Shown here: piece after piece, positions 34,475-43,443 of the stretch
How positions within the stretch are numbered: position 1 is the stretch's first letter
How the letters are laid out: every line of letters starts with the position of its first letter
Assembly: GCA_947172705.1 (NCBI GenBank)
Contig: CAMWCA010000023.1
Span: forward strand, 1 to 48,976
Reading direction: 5' to 3'
Length of the DNA: 48,976 nt
DNA from: an uncultured Lachnospiraceae bacterium
Lineage (GTDB): Bacteria > Bacillota > Clostridia > Lachnospirales > Lachnospiraceae
Position numbers and translations under genes: made by a program
Notes under the pieces: generated by a model
The model's input: only the letters and a program-made list of their open reading frames with translations
Database searches by the model: none
Told to the model about the DNA's origin: nothing

Positions 34475-34520
34475 TGGTGCAGCGATAGGAAATGAAATAA
34501 AGATTGACAGGTAAAAAGCC

Positions 34521-34573
34521 TACAGGTAAAAGCCTGTATTTATGGGAAGCAGCTTTAATAGGCTGCTTCTCTT
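34521..34573 (+). terminator. Two consecutive hairpins downstream of the secreted-protein gene
   Basis: TACAGG (34521-34526) pairs with CCTGTA (34533-34538), and GAAGCAGC (34546-34553) pairs perfectly with GCTGCTTC (34562-34569), followed by TCTT. The second is a likely intrinsic terminator with a short tail. Confidence 0.65.
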
Positions 34574-34611
34574 GTGATAAAGGGAAATATTGCCATGGGG
34601 ATGCGAAAAAT

Positions 34612-36933
34612 ATGCGCAAGGTGAAGCAGGAACATATTTACTTCGTTTTTATTATATTGATCATTTTCTGTGTTTTTCAGTATGGAATCAGAAAAACATG
34701 TGGATTTTCAGTTTACCCTGATGAGTTTGGCTATTGGGCAAGCGCAGCCAGGGCAGTCGGATATGACTGGACGGAGGTGGCATCTTTAGGGTCTTACTAT
34801 TCTTTTGGATATAGTTTGCTATTGGCGCCCTTGCTGAAGGTGTTTCATGGAGGAATTGCCGCTTACAGGGCGGCAATTGTCGTGAATATGATCCTTATGT
34901 GCATGGGGGCGTTGACGATTTATAAGCTCAGTTTCGGGCTGTTCCCTGAGCTTGACAGGACAAAAAGGATATTTGTCAGCGGAATAGCCGCTTTGTATCC
35001 TGCGTGGATTGTTTACATGCAGATGACGCTGGCGGAAGCTTTATTGATGTTTCTGTTTACCGCAGCAGTCTGTCTTTTCATCAGCCTGATTCAGAATCCC
35101 CGATGGATAACGGCAGCGTTATTAATGATCCTGTTGGTTTATTCCTATACCGTTCATATGCGTACGGTGGGTGTGGTGATTGCATGTGCGGCGGTGCTTT
35201 TTCTGTGGGGAATAACGAATCCGGCAATGCGGAAGCAGGTTCTGATTATGTTTGGGGCGGCACTGGTTGCTGTGCTTTTTGTGGTATTTATAAAAAGAAA
35301 TGTTATTTTATCAGTATTTTCTGAAGCGGATGCAGAAACATTGGCGGCAAATGATTATACAAGCCAGCTGGTTAAAATCAAGGACATATTGACCCTTTCC
35401 GGCATGAAACACTTTATAAAAGAAGTAACAGGCAAAATTTTTTATCTGGGAATGGCAACCTATGGCATTTTTTATTGGGCGATGGGATGGTGCATAAAAG
35501 AAGGGGCGGAGCTTTTAAAAAAATTGTCCAAAGGGCAGACAGGCAGATGTACCGTTTCAAACTGGACAGCGGTGTTTCTTCTGCTGGCGGTGATCGGAGA
35601 AGTTCTTATATGCAGTATTTTTATGCATAATTCCACGCTGATAGATTGCCTGGTATACGGAAGATATAATGAATTTATCGTTCCGGTATTGCTGCTGGTG
35701 GGAATAGTGGTAATGCTAAGAAGCAAGTGGCTTCTGGTGGTCAGCCCGATTGCAGGCGCTCTGTCGGGAATGATGCTGCTTCCCATATTTTCAGCCATAG
35801 AAGAGGGAAATATGGCAAGAATACGGGGGTATTTTATTACCGGCATCAGCAGTCCGCTAAAAGAAGAAAATGCCGACCCTTATGTTTTCTTTTTAAAAGC
35901 GTGGATTGTTGGATTTGTATGCATGGTTTTGATTGCAGGAATTCTCCTTGCAGTAAAAAAATATGACAATCTGTCCTGGCTTTTGGGAATCATAATAGTA
36001 CTGGAGGTAGGACTGGGAGTCCAGGCAAGTGAGAAGTATGTGTATCATGCTAATCGATTTGGATTTCAGGACAGGATCATTGCAGAAAAAATTTTGGAAA
36101 GTGATGATAAGAGCGTTCAGGTTACATATCTGGAGGAAGGGGTTACTCCCTATATTGATTTTCAGCAGATGCAGCTTCGGGAGATATCCATCCATGTGAT
36201 TCGTGAAGAAGATCTGGAGGAGCCGGGCAAGTGGGGGGATTTCCTCATTGTCAGTTCCCAGACAAAGCATCAGGAGGAATTGGAAGAAAGGTATGAGCAT
36301 CATGTGGCTGCCAATCTCCATACGTTGTTTTATGGATTACGTCAACAGGAAGGTTCTGCAGATTTTGAGATTCTGGAATTGAATCAGGTTATGACCATGC
36401 AGGAGGGCGGCGACGCAAGGGAGCTTCCTGATCAGAATGCATCGGTTGTATTTCGTTATGATGCGGGAGCGTCCGTATGGGTGACAGGGGAGACCCGGGA
36501 TGGCTGGTACAGGACATCCTATAAGGGAAAGGAAGGATATCTTCTCAAAGAAAATATAACAGGTCTGCAGATAGAAACGGAAGATAAGGGAATGGTTGAT
36601 CTTGCCCAGTCCGGTTTGGATGAAGAACTGGCAAAGGCGGAGGTAGAGGGAAAAATCCTTGTGGAAGAGGTGGAACGACAGCGGGGAGAACAAAGGCGTT
36701 CCCGCATTTGGACGATCCTCATTGTTCTATTGATGATGGGAATCTTTGCAACGGGACTTTTTTCCATTGTCCAAAAGGATAAAAAGAGCAAAAAGGAAAT
36801 CCCCCAGGAGAAGAACAGCGAACCCCAACCTGCTCCAATAGAACCTGCCATTCAATTTGATATTGACCAAGATGTGGATGAGTTCGATATTGTAGATTTG
36901 GGTGAAAATGATGAGTTTGATTTGATGGATTAA
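34612..36933 (+). CDS. GT-C-like membrane protein fused to an SH3-type domain and acidic tail
   Basis: Protein of 773 residues. Residues about 8-480 hold about eleven helices with the first-loop motif FSVYPDEFGYWASAARAVGY, an acidic GT-C/GT39-like catalytic loop. After about 100 soluble residues comes an SH3b-like domain (about 596-655: LPDQNASVVFRYDAGASVWV, RDGWYRTSYKGKEGYLLKEN). A charged helix, a further membrane helix (about 700-720) and a strongly acidic C-terminus (FDIDQDVDEFDIVDLGEND) follow. In relatives as I remember them the SH3-helix-acidic part is a separate protein, so this looks like a gene fusion. Start ATG 34612 is chosen because the longer frame (TTG 34504) crosses two hairpins; its ribosome site (GGGGAT) is weak. 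First gene of the polysaccharide cluster. Confidence 0.78.
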   Translation: MRKVKQEHIYFVFIILIIFCVFQYGIRKTCGFSVYPDEFGYWASAARAVGYDWTEVASLGSYYSFGYSLLLAPLLKVFHGGIAAYRAAIVVNMILMCMGALTIYKLSFGLFPELDRTKRIFVSGIAALYPAWIVYMQMTLAEALLMFLFTAAVCLFISLIQNPRWITAALLMILLVYSYTVHMRTVGVVIACAAVLFLWGITNPAMRKQVLIMFGAALVAVLFVVFIKRNVILSVFSEADAETLAANDYTSQLVKIKDILTLSGMKHFIKEVTGKIFYLGMATYGIFYWAMGWCIKEGAELLKKLSKGQTGRCTVSNWTAVFLLLAVIGEVLICSIFMHNSTLIDCLVYGRYNEFIVPVLLLVGIVVMLRSKWLLVVSPIAGALSGMMLLPIFSAIEEGNMARIRGYFITGISSPLKEENADPYVFFLKAWIVGFVCMVLIAGILLAVKKYDNLSWLLGIIIVLEVGLGVQASEKYVYHANRFGFQDRIIAEKILESDDKSVQVTYLEEGVTPYIDFQQMQLREISIHVIREEDLEEPGKWGDFLIVSSQTKHQEELEERYEHHVAANLHTLFYGLRQQEGSADFEILELNQVMTMQEGGDARELPDQNASVVFRYDAGASVWVTGETRDGWYRTSYKGKEGYLLKENITGLQIETEDKGMVDLAQSGLDEELAKAEVEGKILVEEVERQRGEQRRSRIWTILIVLLMMGIFATGLFSIVQKDKKSKKEIPQEKNSEPQPAPIEPAIQFDIDQDVDEFDIVDLGENDEFDLMD

Positions 36934-36962
36934 TTTGCGGAGAACAAAATGAGGAAAAGGTT

Positions 36963-38012
36963 ATGAAGCTGATAATTCAAATCCCGTGCTATAACGAAGC
37001 GAATATTCTGGAGGCAGCGTTGAATGATCTGCCTGCAAAATTGAATGGAATCGATGTAATTGAATATTTGATCGTCAACGATGGCAGCAAAGACGCAACG
37101 GTGGAGGTAGCGGAAAAGTGGGGAGTCCATCATATTGTTAATTTTAATCAACACAAAGGTCTGGCAAGGGGATTTATGGCAGGGCTTGATGGCTGTCTTA
37201 GAAATGGGGCGGATATTATAGTAAATACAGATGCGGATAATCAATATTGTGCAGAAGACATCCAGCGGTTGATTCAGCCGATCCTTGACGGAGAAGCGGA
37301 CATGGTAATTGGGGCAAGACCAATTGATGAAACGGAGCATTTTTCTTTTTTAAAGAAGAAGCTGCAGCGTTTTGGCAGCTGGGCGGTACGAAAGGCATCT
37401 AACACGGATGTGCTGGACGCTCCCAGCGGTTTCAGGGCGATGTCCCGGGAGGCGGCAATGCACATTAATGTTGTGAACGACTATACATACACCCTGGAAA
37501 CCATTGTACAGGCGGGAAGAGATAAGATTGCGGTTACCAGTGTGCCTGTGCATACCAATCCCGAGATTAGGCCGTCACGGTTATTTGGCGGGATCTGGTC
37601 TTATGTCAAGAGATCAATGGTAATTATTTTAAGGGCGTATATGATGTATCAGCCGTTGAAGTGCTTTACTTATTTATCCATTGTACCGCTATTGTGCGGC
37701 ATTGGCATTGGCGTACGCTTTTTATACTTGTTTTCAATTGGACAGGGGAATGGACATGTGCAGTCCCTGATACTGGCATGCACGTTGATTATAGTTGGTT
37801 TTTTGACTTTTATGATTGGTCTGGTGTCTGACCTGATGGCATCCAACAGAAGGATATTGTCTGATGCGCAATACCACGTCCGGCGGATGGAATATGATCT
37901 GTTTATGCAGCGGCAGACAGAAAAAATGACAGCTGACTGGCAGCCCCATATTGTACAGGATCAGAAAGATGAAACGAAGGAAAAGAAGCAAAAGATTTAC
38001 AATATGTGCTAA
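36963..38012 (+). CDS. DPM1-like family 2 glycosyltransferase with two C-terminal membrane helices
   Basis: Protein of 349 residues. GT-A domain (about 1-220): IIQIPCYNEANIL, IVNDGSKDAT, the metal motif NTDADNQY and the base region DAPSGFRAMSREAA. Two transmembrane helices (about 235-290) and a charged tail follow. It resembles polyprenyl-phosphate sugar synthases, which charge undecaprenyl phosphate with mannose, glucose or GlcNAc at the inner membrane face. Second such enzyme in the window (the first is at 3119). GAGGAAAAGG lies before ATG 36963, 30 bp behind the GT-C/SH3 fusion gene; the pair may make and use one lipid-linked sugar (inference). Confidence 0.88.
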   Translation: MKLIIQIPCYNEANILEAALNDLPAKLNGIDVIEYLIVNDGSKDATVEVAEKWGVHHIVNFNQHKGLARGFMAGLDGCLRNGADIIVNTDADNQYCAEDIQRLIQPILDGEADMVIGARPIDETEHFSFLKKKLQRFGSWAVRKASNTDVLDAPSGFRAMSREAAMHINVVNDYTYTLETIVQAGRDKIAVTSVPVHTNPEIRPSRLFGGIWSYVKRSMVIILRAYMMYQPLKCFTYLSIVPLLCGIGIGVRFLYLFSIGQGNGHVQSLILACTLIIVGFLTFMIGLVSDLMASNRRILSDAQYHVRRMEYDLFMQRQTEKMTADWQPHIVQDQKDETKEKKQKIYNMC

Positions 38013-38038
38013 GAAATAAACGGTCCATGAGGCACAAC

Positions 38039-39175
38039 ATGAGAAAAAAGAAAATTATTTTAATCGGTCCGGTGTACCCTTATAAAGGCGGAATATCCCA
38101 TTACACAGGTTTAATGTATCGGGAGCTGGCAAAAAAATATGATGTGGAAATGCTTTCCTATGCAGTGCAGTATCCCGGGTTTTTGTTTCACAGGGAACAG
38201 AAGGATTATGCCAATGACAGCTTTAAAGTCGAAAATGCGAATTACATGCTGCACACAGCCAATCCCTTTTCCATCCTGAAAACGGCCGGTTACATAAAAA
38301 AACAAAAAGCGGATATGGTATTGATACAATGGTGGCATCCATATTTTGCCCCATGCTACTGGCTGCTGGAACAATTCATGGGCAGACAGAATACAGTCTT
38401 TGTATGTCACAATATTTTTCCTCATGAGAGATTCCCGTTGGACAAATTCCTCACAAAGACGGTACTGAAGCACGGGAAGCATTTTATTGTACATGCCAAA
38501 GAAGAAGGCGGAGCGTTAGAAAAGCTTGTCAGGCAGCCGGATTATGCGGTGACGCCCCATCCTACTTACAATGCCTTTCGTTTTGAACATATGAGCAAGG
38601 GACAGGCAAGGGAGCGGCTGGGCATAGCAGACGGGACCAAGATGCTGCTCTTTTTCGGTTATGTGCGGGAGTATAAAGGGCTTCGGTATCTGCTTAAGGC
38701 GATGCCTTTGATTTTGCAGGAAGAGGAAAATATACAGCTCTGGATCGTAGGGGAATTTGGAAATGATAAAGAAGATTATTTCAGGATGATAGAAGAACTG
38801 GGGATTGGGAAATGGGTAAAGACGGTGGATTCGTATACGCCGGACCGCCAGGTGGAAAAGTATTTTGCGGCGTCGGATCTGGTGGTTTTACCCTATATCT
38901 CCGCCACCCAAAGCGGAATTGTACAGATTGCTTACGGCTTTGAAAAGCCGGTTATTGTAACGAGGGTGGGAGGTCTGCCGGAAGCGGTTATAAATGAAAA
39001 AACCGGTTATGTGATAGAACCGGAGAATGCGGAGGCGCTTGCCCGGGCGGTTACAGACTTTTATCACAGGAATCAGGAAGCCGTATTTACGGATCAAATA
39101 AAAAAAGAAGCGTATAGATTTTCCTGGGAGCGTATGGGGGAAGTGGTTGGTGGATTCATGGGGGAAGACAGATAG
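38039..39175 (+). CDS. Family 4 glycosyltransferase
   Basis: Protein of 378 residues with the GT-B fold and no membrane segment. N-terminal domain: ILIGPVYPYKGGISHYTGLM (acceptor side). C-terminal domain: MLLFFGYVREYKGLRYLLKA, then the donor-binding ASDLVVLPYISATQSGIVQIA and YGFEKPVIVTRVGGLPEAV, where the usual E-x7-E acidic motif is replaced by a Gln/Ser version (SATQSGIVQIAYGFEKP). It probably adds a sugar from a nucleotide sugar to the growing repeat or lipid carrier. GAGG lies 6 nt before ATG 38039; the frame upstream to 38006 overlaps the previous gene. Its 3' end overlaps the next gene by 29 bp. Confidence 0.88.
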   Translation: MRKKKIILIGPVYPYKGGISHYTGLMYRELAKKYDVEMLSYAVQYPGFLFHREQKDYANDSFKVENANYMLHTANPFSILKTAGYIKKQKADMVLIQWWHPYFAPCYWLLEQFMGRQNTVFVCHNIFPHERFPLDKFLTKTVLKHGKHFIVHAKEEGGALEKLVRQPDYAVTPHPTYNAFRFEHMSKGQARERLGIADGTKMLLFFGYVREYKGLRYLLKAMPLILQEEENIQLWIVGEFGNDKEDYFRMIEELGIGKWVKTVDSYTPDRQVEKYFAASDLVVLPYISATQSGIVQIAYGFEKPVIVTRVGGLPEAVINEKTGYVIEPENAEALARAVTDFYHRNQEAVFTDQIKKEAYRFSWERMGEVVGGFMGEDR

Positions 39176-39986
39176 ACCGTTGATAACCATTGTTGTGCCG
39201 GTTTATCAGACATATGAATTTTTAAGGGAATGTGTAGCGTCTGTGCTGCAGCAGACCTATGAAAATCTGGAAATCATCTTAGTTGACGATGGCAGCACGG
39301 ACGGGGCGGGCATATTGTGCGATGAATATGCGGAAAAAGACGGCAGGGTCCATGTGATACATCAGAAAAATAAAGGGCTTATGGCAGCAAGGAATGCGGG
39401 GCTTGCTCAGGGAAGGGGAACGTATTTTGCCTTTGTGGATTCGGATGATGTGGTATCCCCTGCTTATATAGAAAAGTTATATGCTCTTATTTTGAAATAT
39501 GATGCCGATATTGCCGCGTGCGCATTTGTAAAAAGAAGAACGAAGCTCGCTGCAGAGAATAGCGGGAATTTCAAGGAAGTTTGTATGTCATCCCGGCAAA
39601 TGCTAAGACAGTGGCATGGTAAGTATAAAAAGTATGAAACGGTTATGTGGAATAAGCTTTATCATCAAAAGGTTTTAAAGGAAAACGGGCTTATGGCGCA
39701 TTTCCGGGAATGCAGGAGATATGAAGATGTGCTGGTCAGCCATTTGCTCGTTGAAAATGCAGAAAAAATTGCCCTGACGGCATGCCCTCTTTATTTTTAC
39801 CGATCCAGAGAAAGAAGCCTTACAACGGAGAAAGTCAGCAGGGAAAAGGTAGAGCAGAATCTGTGGGCGCAGCGAAAGCGTATGGAGTTTTTTGTGAAAA
39901 ACAGATATTGGAGAAGCTGCTGTAAGCTTTGGAAGGGTTATCTGCTGCATAGGCTGATGTTTGCATATCAGCTTTTGAAGCTTTAG
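39147..39986 (+). CDS. Family 2 glycosyltransferase
   Basis: Cytosolic GT-A enzyme of 279 residues. Seen: ITIVVPVYQTYEFLRECVAS, ILVDDGSTDGAG, NKGLMAARNAGLAQGRG, and the metal-binding FVDSDDVVSP (about 95-105), with ECRRYEDVLVSHLL in place of the usual ED-x-x catalytic motif. Typical of capsule or exopolysaccharide enzymes that transfer hexose or N-acetylhexosamine; sugar unknown. The start is uncertain: TTG 39147 or GTG 39150 behind GGGGGAAG, or TTG 39180. It overlaps the previous gene by 29 bp, so coupling is likely. Confidence 0.87.
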   Translation: MVDSWGKTDRPLITIVVPVYQTYEFLRECVASVLQQTYENLEIILVDDGSTDGAGILCDEYAEKDGRVHVIHQKNKGLMAARNAGLAQGRGTYFAFVDSDDVVSPAYIEKLYALILKYDADIAACAFVKRRTKLAAENSGNFKEVCMSSRQMLRQWHGKYKKYETVMWNKLYHQKVLKENGLMAHFRECRRYEDVLVSHLLVENAEKIALTACPLYFYRSRERSLTTEKVSREKVEQNLWAQRKRMEFFVKNRYWRSCCKLWKGYLLHRLMFAYQLLKL

Positions 39987-40003
39987 CCAGGGGGGTAAAG
40001 CGA

Positions 40004-41422
40004 GTGAGGATATTACATTATTTACATGGATTGCCGCCTGTGAGGAACGGCGGGCTGGTAAAGTATGCGTTGGATTTGGCGGAAGGGCAGCGGAAAGCAG
40101 GAAATGAGGTACACCTGCTGGTGCCGGGAAGCTTTGAATCCCCATGGTCAAATAGAAAAACACGGGTAGCGGCTGGAAGCTGGAAAAACATCCGGTGTCA
40201 TTTTATCATAAATCCCCTGCTGGTAACAGAAGGTATGAGGATAGAGAGAATGGATCGTCTGATGGAGCAAGGGGATACAGCTGTTTATATTACATTTCTA
40301 AAAAAGCTGTGTCCGGATGTGATCCATGTACACAGCCTTATGGGGATTCATCTTGCTTTTTTCCATGCGGCGGAAAGCCTGTCTGTTCCGGTGATTTTTA
40401 CAACCCATGATTACTATGGGCTGTGCCCTAAGGTCAATTTATTGAGAAATGGGAAAATATGTGACCGAAAGGACTGGAAACTGTGCGCTCAGTGTATGGG
40501 GGCGCCTGTTTCAGAAAAAAAACAGGAAAGAAAACATTCCCCTTGCTACAGGAGGATGAAGAAAAGCAGGTTTTACCAATGGCTGGAATATGCGCCGGGT
40601 TTACTGCCCTATAAAAGCTGGATCAGGGGTCAGGTCAAAAGAAGAAAGGTCAAAAGCGGCGGAATTGAAAAAGAGGAGACAGTTGACAGGGATGTGCTGG
40701 AAAGCCATGATGCGTTGCGCGTTTACTATCTTGAAATATTCAGGAAGATAACCTGTTTTCATTTTAACAGCCGGCAGGCTTATGAAGTATATCATTCTTT
40801 TTTAGGGGAAATAAAGGGAGAAGTGCTTCCGATCACAAATAAAAGTGTTGCAGATCACAGAAGGATTCGCACTTACACGGGAAAACTGAAAATCGGCTAT
40901 TTGTCCCAGGGAAAAGAATTTAAAGGATATCCGAAACTGCTGGAAGCTTTGGATGCCATGTACCAAACGGGGCGGACAGAATTTGAATGTCATATATATT
41001 TCAATCCCCAGGAGAGAAATCATCCGTATCTGCGTCAGCATGCGCCATATCGGGAGAAGGAACTGAAAGGCGTTTTTGACAACATGGACATACTGGTGGC
41101 GCCCGGTATTTGGAAGGAAACCTTTGGAATGGTAGTGCTGGAAGCCCTTAGCTATGGAGTTCCTGTCATTCTTTCTTCTCATGTAGGGGCAAAAGAACTG
41201 CTGGAAGGAAATCCCGGGATGGGAGTGGTTTTGAATGTGGGAAAGCTTAAGGAGCAATTACAGGAGATGCTCGAAAAGTTATACGATGACAGAGAAATTT
41301 TAGCCCGGATGAATGAGCGGATCTGCAGATGGAAATGGGATTGGAATTATGATACGCACGTTAGGGCTGTGATGCATATGTATGAAAAAGCTGTAAGCAG
41401 AGACGGAATGGATTATCTATGA
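40004..41422 (+). CDS. Family 4 glycosyltransferase with Cys-rich insertion
   Basis: GT-B enzyme of 472 residues. N-terminal ILHYLHGLPPVRNGGLVKYA and VIHVHSLMGIHLAF. An insertion follows (about 140-250) with TTHDYYGLCPKVNLL and a cysteine cluster (LCP, ICD, LCAQC), then basic segments. The C-terminal donor domain has IGYLSQGKEFKGYPKLLEAL and ILVAPGIWKETFGMVVLEAL with the E-x7-E motif. Relatives with the HDYYxxCP pattern are common in O-antigen and capsule clusters; the cysteines may bind a metal or be structural. It starts at GTG 40004 behind AGGGGGG and overlaps the permease gene by 4 bp. Confidence 0.87.
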   Translation: MRILHYLHGLPPVRNGGLVKYALDLAEGQRKAGNEVHLLVPGSFESPWSNRKTRVAAGSWKNIRCHFIINPLLVTEGMRIERMDRLMEQGDTAVYITFLKKLCPDVIHVHSLMGIHLAFFHAAESLSVPVIFTTHDYYGLCPKVNLLRNGKICDRKDWKLCAQCMGAPVSEKKQERKHSPCYRRMKKSRFYQWLEYAPGLLPYKSWIRGQVKRRKVKSGGIEKEETVDRDVLESHDALRVYYLEIFRKITCFHFNSRQAYEVYHSFLGEIKGEVLPITNKSVADHRRIRTYTGKLKIGYLSQGKEFKGYPKLLEALDAMYQTGRTEFECHIYFNPQERNHPYLRQHAPYREKELKGVFDNMDILVAPGIWKETFGMVVLEALSYGVPVILSSHVGAKELLEGNPGMGVVLNVGKLKEQLQEMLEKLYDDREILARMNERICRWKWDWNYDTHVRAVMHMYEKAVSRDGMDYL

Positions 41423-42195
41423 AATTGATGAAAGAGTTGTGGAACTATCGTGAGATGATTATAAGCCTGGTTAAGAGAGATTTGAAAAGCAGGTATAAAG
41501 GGTCTGTGCTGGGGTTTTTGTGGATGCTTTTAAATCCCCTGTTGCAGTTGTGCGTTTATACTGCGGTTTTTTCAGTGATCATGAGAACGGGCATTGAAAA
41601 ATATTACTTATTCCTTTTTGTGGCGCTTGTTCCCTGGATTTTTTTCAGCACATGCTTATCCGGGGGTACCACCATTATTTTTGCACAAAAGGATATGGTA
41701 AAAAAAATATATTTTCCCAGACAGGTGCTGCCGATTGTATTTACCACTAGCCAGTTTATTAATATGCTGCTCAGCTTTATCATTATTTTTATTGTGGTTT
41801 TTTTCAGCGGAATAGGGCTTCATGCCAGAGCGCTTGTTTACCTGCCGCTGGTTATGGCAATGGAATATATCCTGGCTTTGGGAATTACATTTCTGGCATC
41901 TGCCCTGACCGTTTATTTCCGGGATTTGGAGCATATTTTAGGAATTGTGTCTATGGCGTGGATGTATTTGACGCCTGTTTTGTATGATATAAGCTCTGTG
42001 CCGGAAAAATATCTGCCGGTATTTCAGTTGAATCCCATGACGCCGATTATCATTGCCTATAGAGATATTTTATATTACGGCAGGACGCCGCAATTGGGCA
42101 CGTTACAGAGCGCGCTGCTCCTTGGTGTTTTAGTTATGGCTGTGGGAGGGCTTACATTCAAAATATTGCAGCGGCATTTCGTGGAGGAGCTGTAG
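41419..42195 (+). CDS. Polysaccharide ABC exporter permease, Wzm/TagG-like
   Basis: Protein of 258 residues with six transmembrane helices, ABC-2 type. Seen: the family start LVKRDLKSRYKGSVLGFLWM, LVPWIFFSTCLSGGT, the conserved segment DMVKKIYFPRQVLPIV, and YFRDLEHILGIVSMAWMYLTPV followed by LNPMTPIIIAYRDILYYG. Together with the next gene it forms the exporter that flips lipid-linked polymer (O-antigen, teichoic acid or capsule-like glycan) to the outside. It overlaps the preceding gene by 4 bp (ATGA) and abuts the ATPase gene (0 bp gap). TagG or Wzm naming depends on the polymer, which is not known here. Confidence 0.95.
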   Translation: MKLMKELWNYREMIISLVKRDLKSRYKGSVLGFLWMLLNPLLQLCVYTAVFSVIMRTGIEKYYLFLFVALVPWIFFSTCLSGGTTIIFAQKDMVKKIYFPRQVLPIVFTTSQFINMLLSFIIIFIVVFFSGIGLHARALVYLPLVMAMEYILALGITFLASALTVYFRDLEHILGIVSMAWMYLTPVLYDISSVPEKYLPVFQLNPMTPIIIAYRDILYYGRTPQLGTLQSALLLGVLVMAVGGLTFKILQRHFVEEL

Positions 42196-43443
42196 ATGAA
42201 AGACGGTAATGCAATAGAGGTAAAAAACATAACCAAAAAATTTAAAATATATTATGACAAGGGCAGAATGCTAAAGGAGAAGGTTCTTTTTTGGAAACGA
42301 AATAAGTATGACGTACACTGGGTTTTAAACGGCATTTCCTTTGAGGTGAAAAAAGGGGAAGCGGTGGGAATCGTAGGGCATAACGGCTGCGGGAAAAGTA
42401 CGACTCTGAAGCTTCTCACGGGAATTATGTATCCGGATGGAGGGACGGTGGAATTACGGGGAAGAGTTTCCAGCCTTCTGGAACTGGGAGCAGGCTTTCA
42501 TCCGGATCTGAGCGGACGGGAAAATATCTACATTAATGCTTCCATTTTTGGGCTTTCCAGGAAGGAAATTGATAAAAGAATTGATAAAATAATTGATTTT
42601 TCCGAATTGAGAGATTTCATGGACGATCCGGTGAGAACCTATTCCTCCGGGATGTATATGCGGCTTGCCTTTTCCGTTGCCATCAACGTGGATGCGGACA
42701 TATTGCTGATTGACGAGATCCTGGCTGTGGGGGATGTGAATTTTCAGAGCAAATGCTTTCAAAAGCTGAAGGACATTAAGAAGAACGGAACCACCATTGT
42801 GATCGTTTCCCATGCTATGGAACAGATTGAAAAAATTTGCGACAGAAGCATCTGGATTCATGAGGGGAAAATCCGTGCAGAGGGGCAGCCCGGAGAAGTG
42901 CACAGGGAATATCTGGCTTATATGGAAAATATGCGCAGGGAAAACAGAAGCCCGTTAGAAGGCACCGAAAAACAGGAGGAAAAACGGGAGAAAGAGCGTG
43001 ATGCACATCATAGGGGGACGGGGGAGGCGCGTATCCTGTCTGTGGAAACCTTAAACCGCTCAGGGGAAAAAACCAAGGTGTTTTCTACCGATGAATCTGT
43101 TATTTTCAGGGTTTATTATGAAGTATATGAGGAGATCAAACAGGTCTTTTTTGGCTTAAGTATTTTCAGAAACGATGGGGTCAGATGTTATGGAAGCAAT
43201 TCAAAAGCCGACGGCATGCCTGCAGTCACCCTGAAAAACAACGGCTTTTTCGAGGTGGAATTTACGGAAAACCAACTGCTCCAGGGAAAGTATTATTTAG
43301 ATGTGTGTATTGCAACAGGGACGGAGGAGATGGTGGACTATTACGATACTGTGGATGGTTTTGAAGTATACAGCCCCTACGGGGACGTGGGCGCAGTGCG
43401 TATGAAACATAAATGGGAGCTGCATGTGGGAGAAGGGATATGA
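42196..43443 (+). CDS. Polysaccharide ABC exporter ATPase, Wzt-like with C-terminal cargo domain
   Basis: Protein of 415 residues. The ABC domain (about 1-245) has Walker A GHNGCGKST near 60, signature YSSGMYMRLAFSVA near 148, Walker B ILLIDEILAVGD near 169, and SHAMEQIEKIC with the H loop. The N-terminal part contains the extra segment KGRMLKEKVLFWKRNKYDVH typical of TagH and Wzt. After a Glu/Lys-rich linker (about 250-275), residues 277-415 form a beta-sandwich of the Wzt C-terminal type (VFSTDESVIFRVYYEV, FFGLSIFRNDGVRCYGSNS), which in known systems recognises the finished, capped polymer. It starts directly after the permease stop, and its stop overlaps the next start (ATGA). Confidence 0.95.
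   Translation: MKDGNAIEVKNITKKFKIYYDKGRMLKEKVLFWKRNKYDVHWVLNGISFEVKKGEAVGIVGHNGCGKSTTLKLLTGIMYPDGGTVELRGRVSSLLELGAGFHPDLSGRENIYINASIFGLSRKEIDKRIDKIIDFSELRDFMDDPVRTYSSGMYMRLAFSVAINVDADILLIDEILAVGDVNFQSKCFQKLKDIKKNGTTIVIVSHAMEQIEKICDRSIWIHEGKIRAEGQPGEVHREYLAYMENMRRENRSPLEGTEKQEEKREKERDAHHRGTGEARILSVETLNRSGEKTKVFSTDESVIFRVYYEVYEEIKQVFFGLSIFRNDGVRCYGSNSKADGMPAVTLKNNGFFEVEFTENQLLQGKYYLDVCIATGTEEMVDYYDTVDGFEVYSPYGDVGAVRMKHKWELHVGEGI

Noticed and set aside
34504..34532. TTGACA at 34504-34509 as promoter of the glycan cluster
   Set aside because: No acceptable -10 box 16-18 bp downstream; the sequence lies in a hairpin region.
34504..34611. TTG start 36 codons upstream in the GT-C/SH3 gene
   Set aside because: The stretch contains two perfect hairpins, probably the terminator of the preceding gene; family members begin near the first helix.
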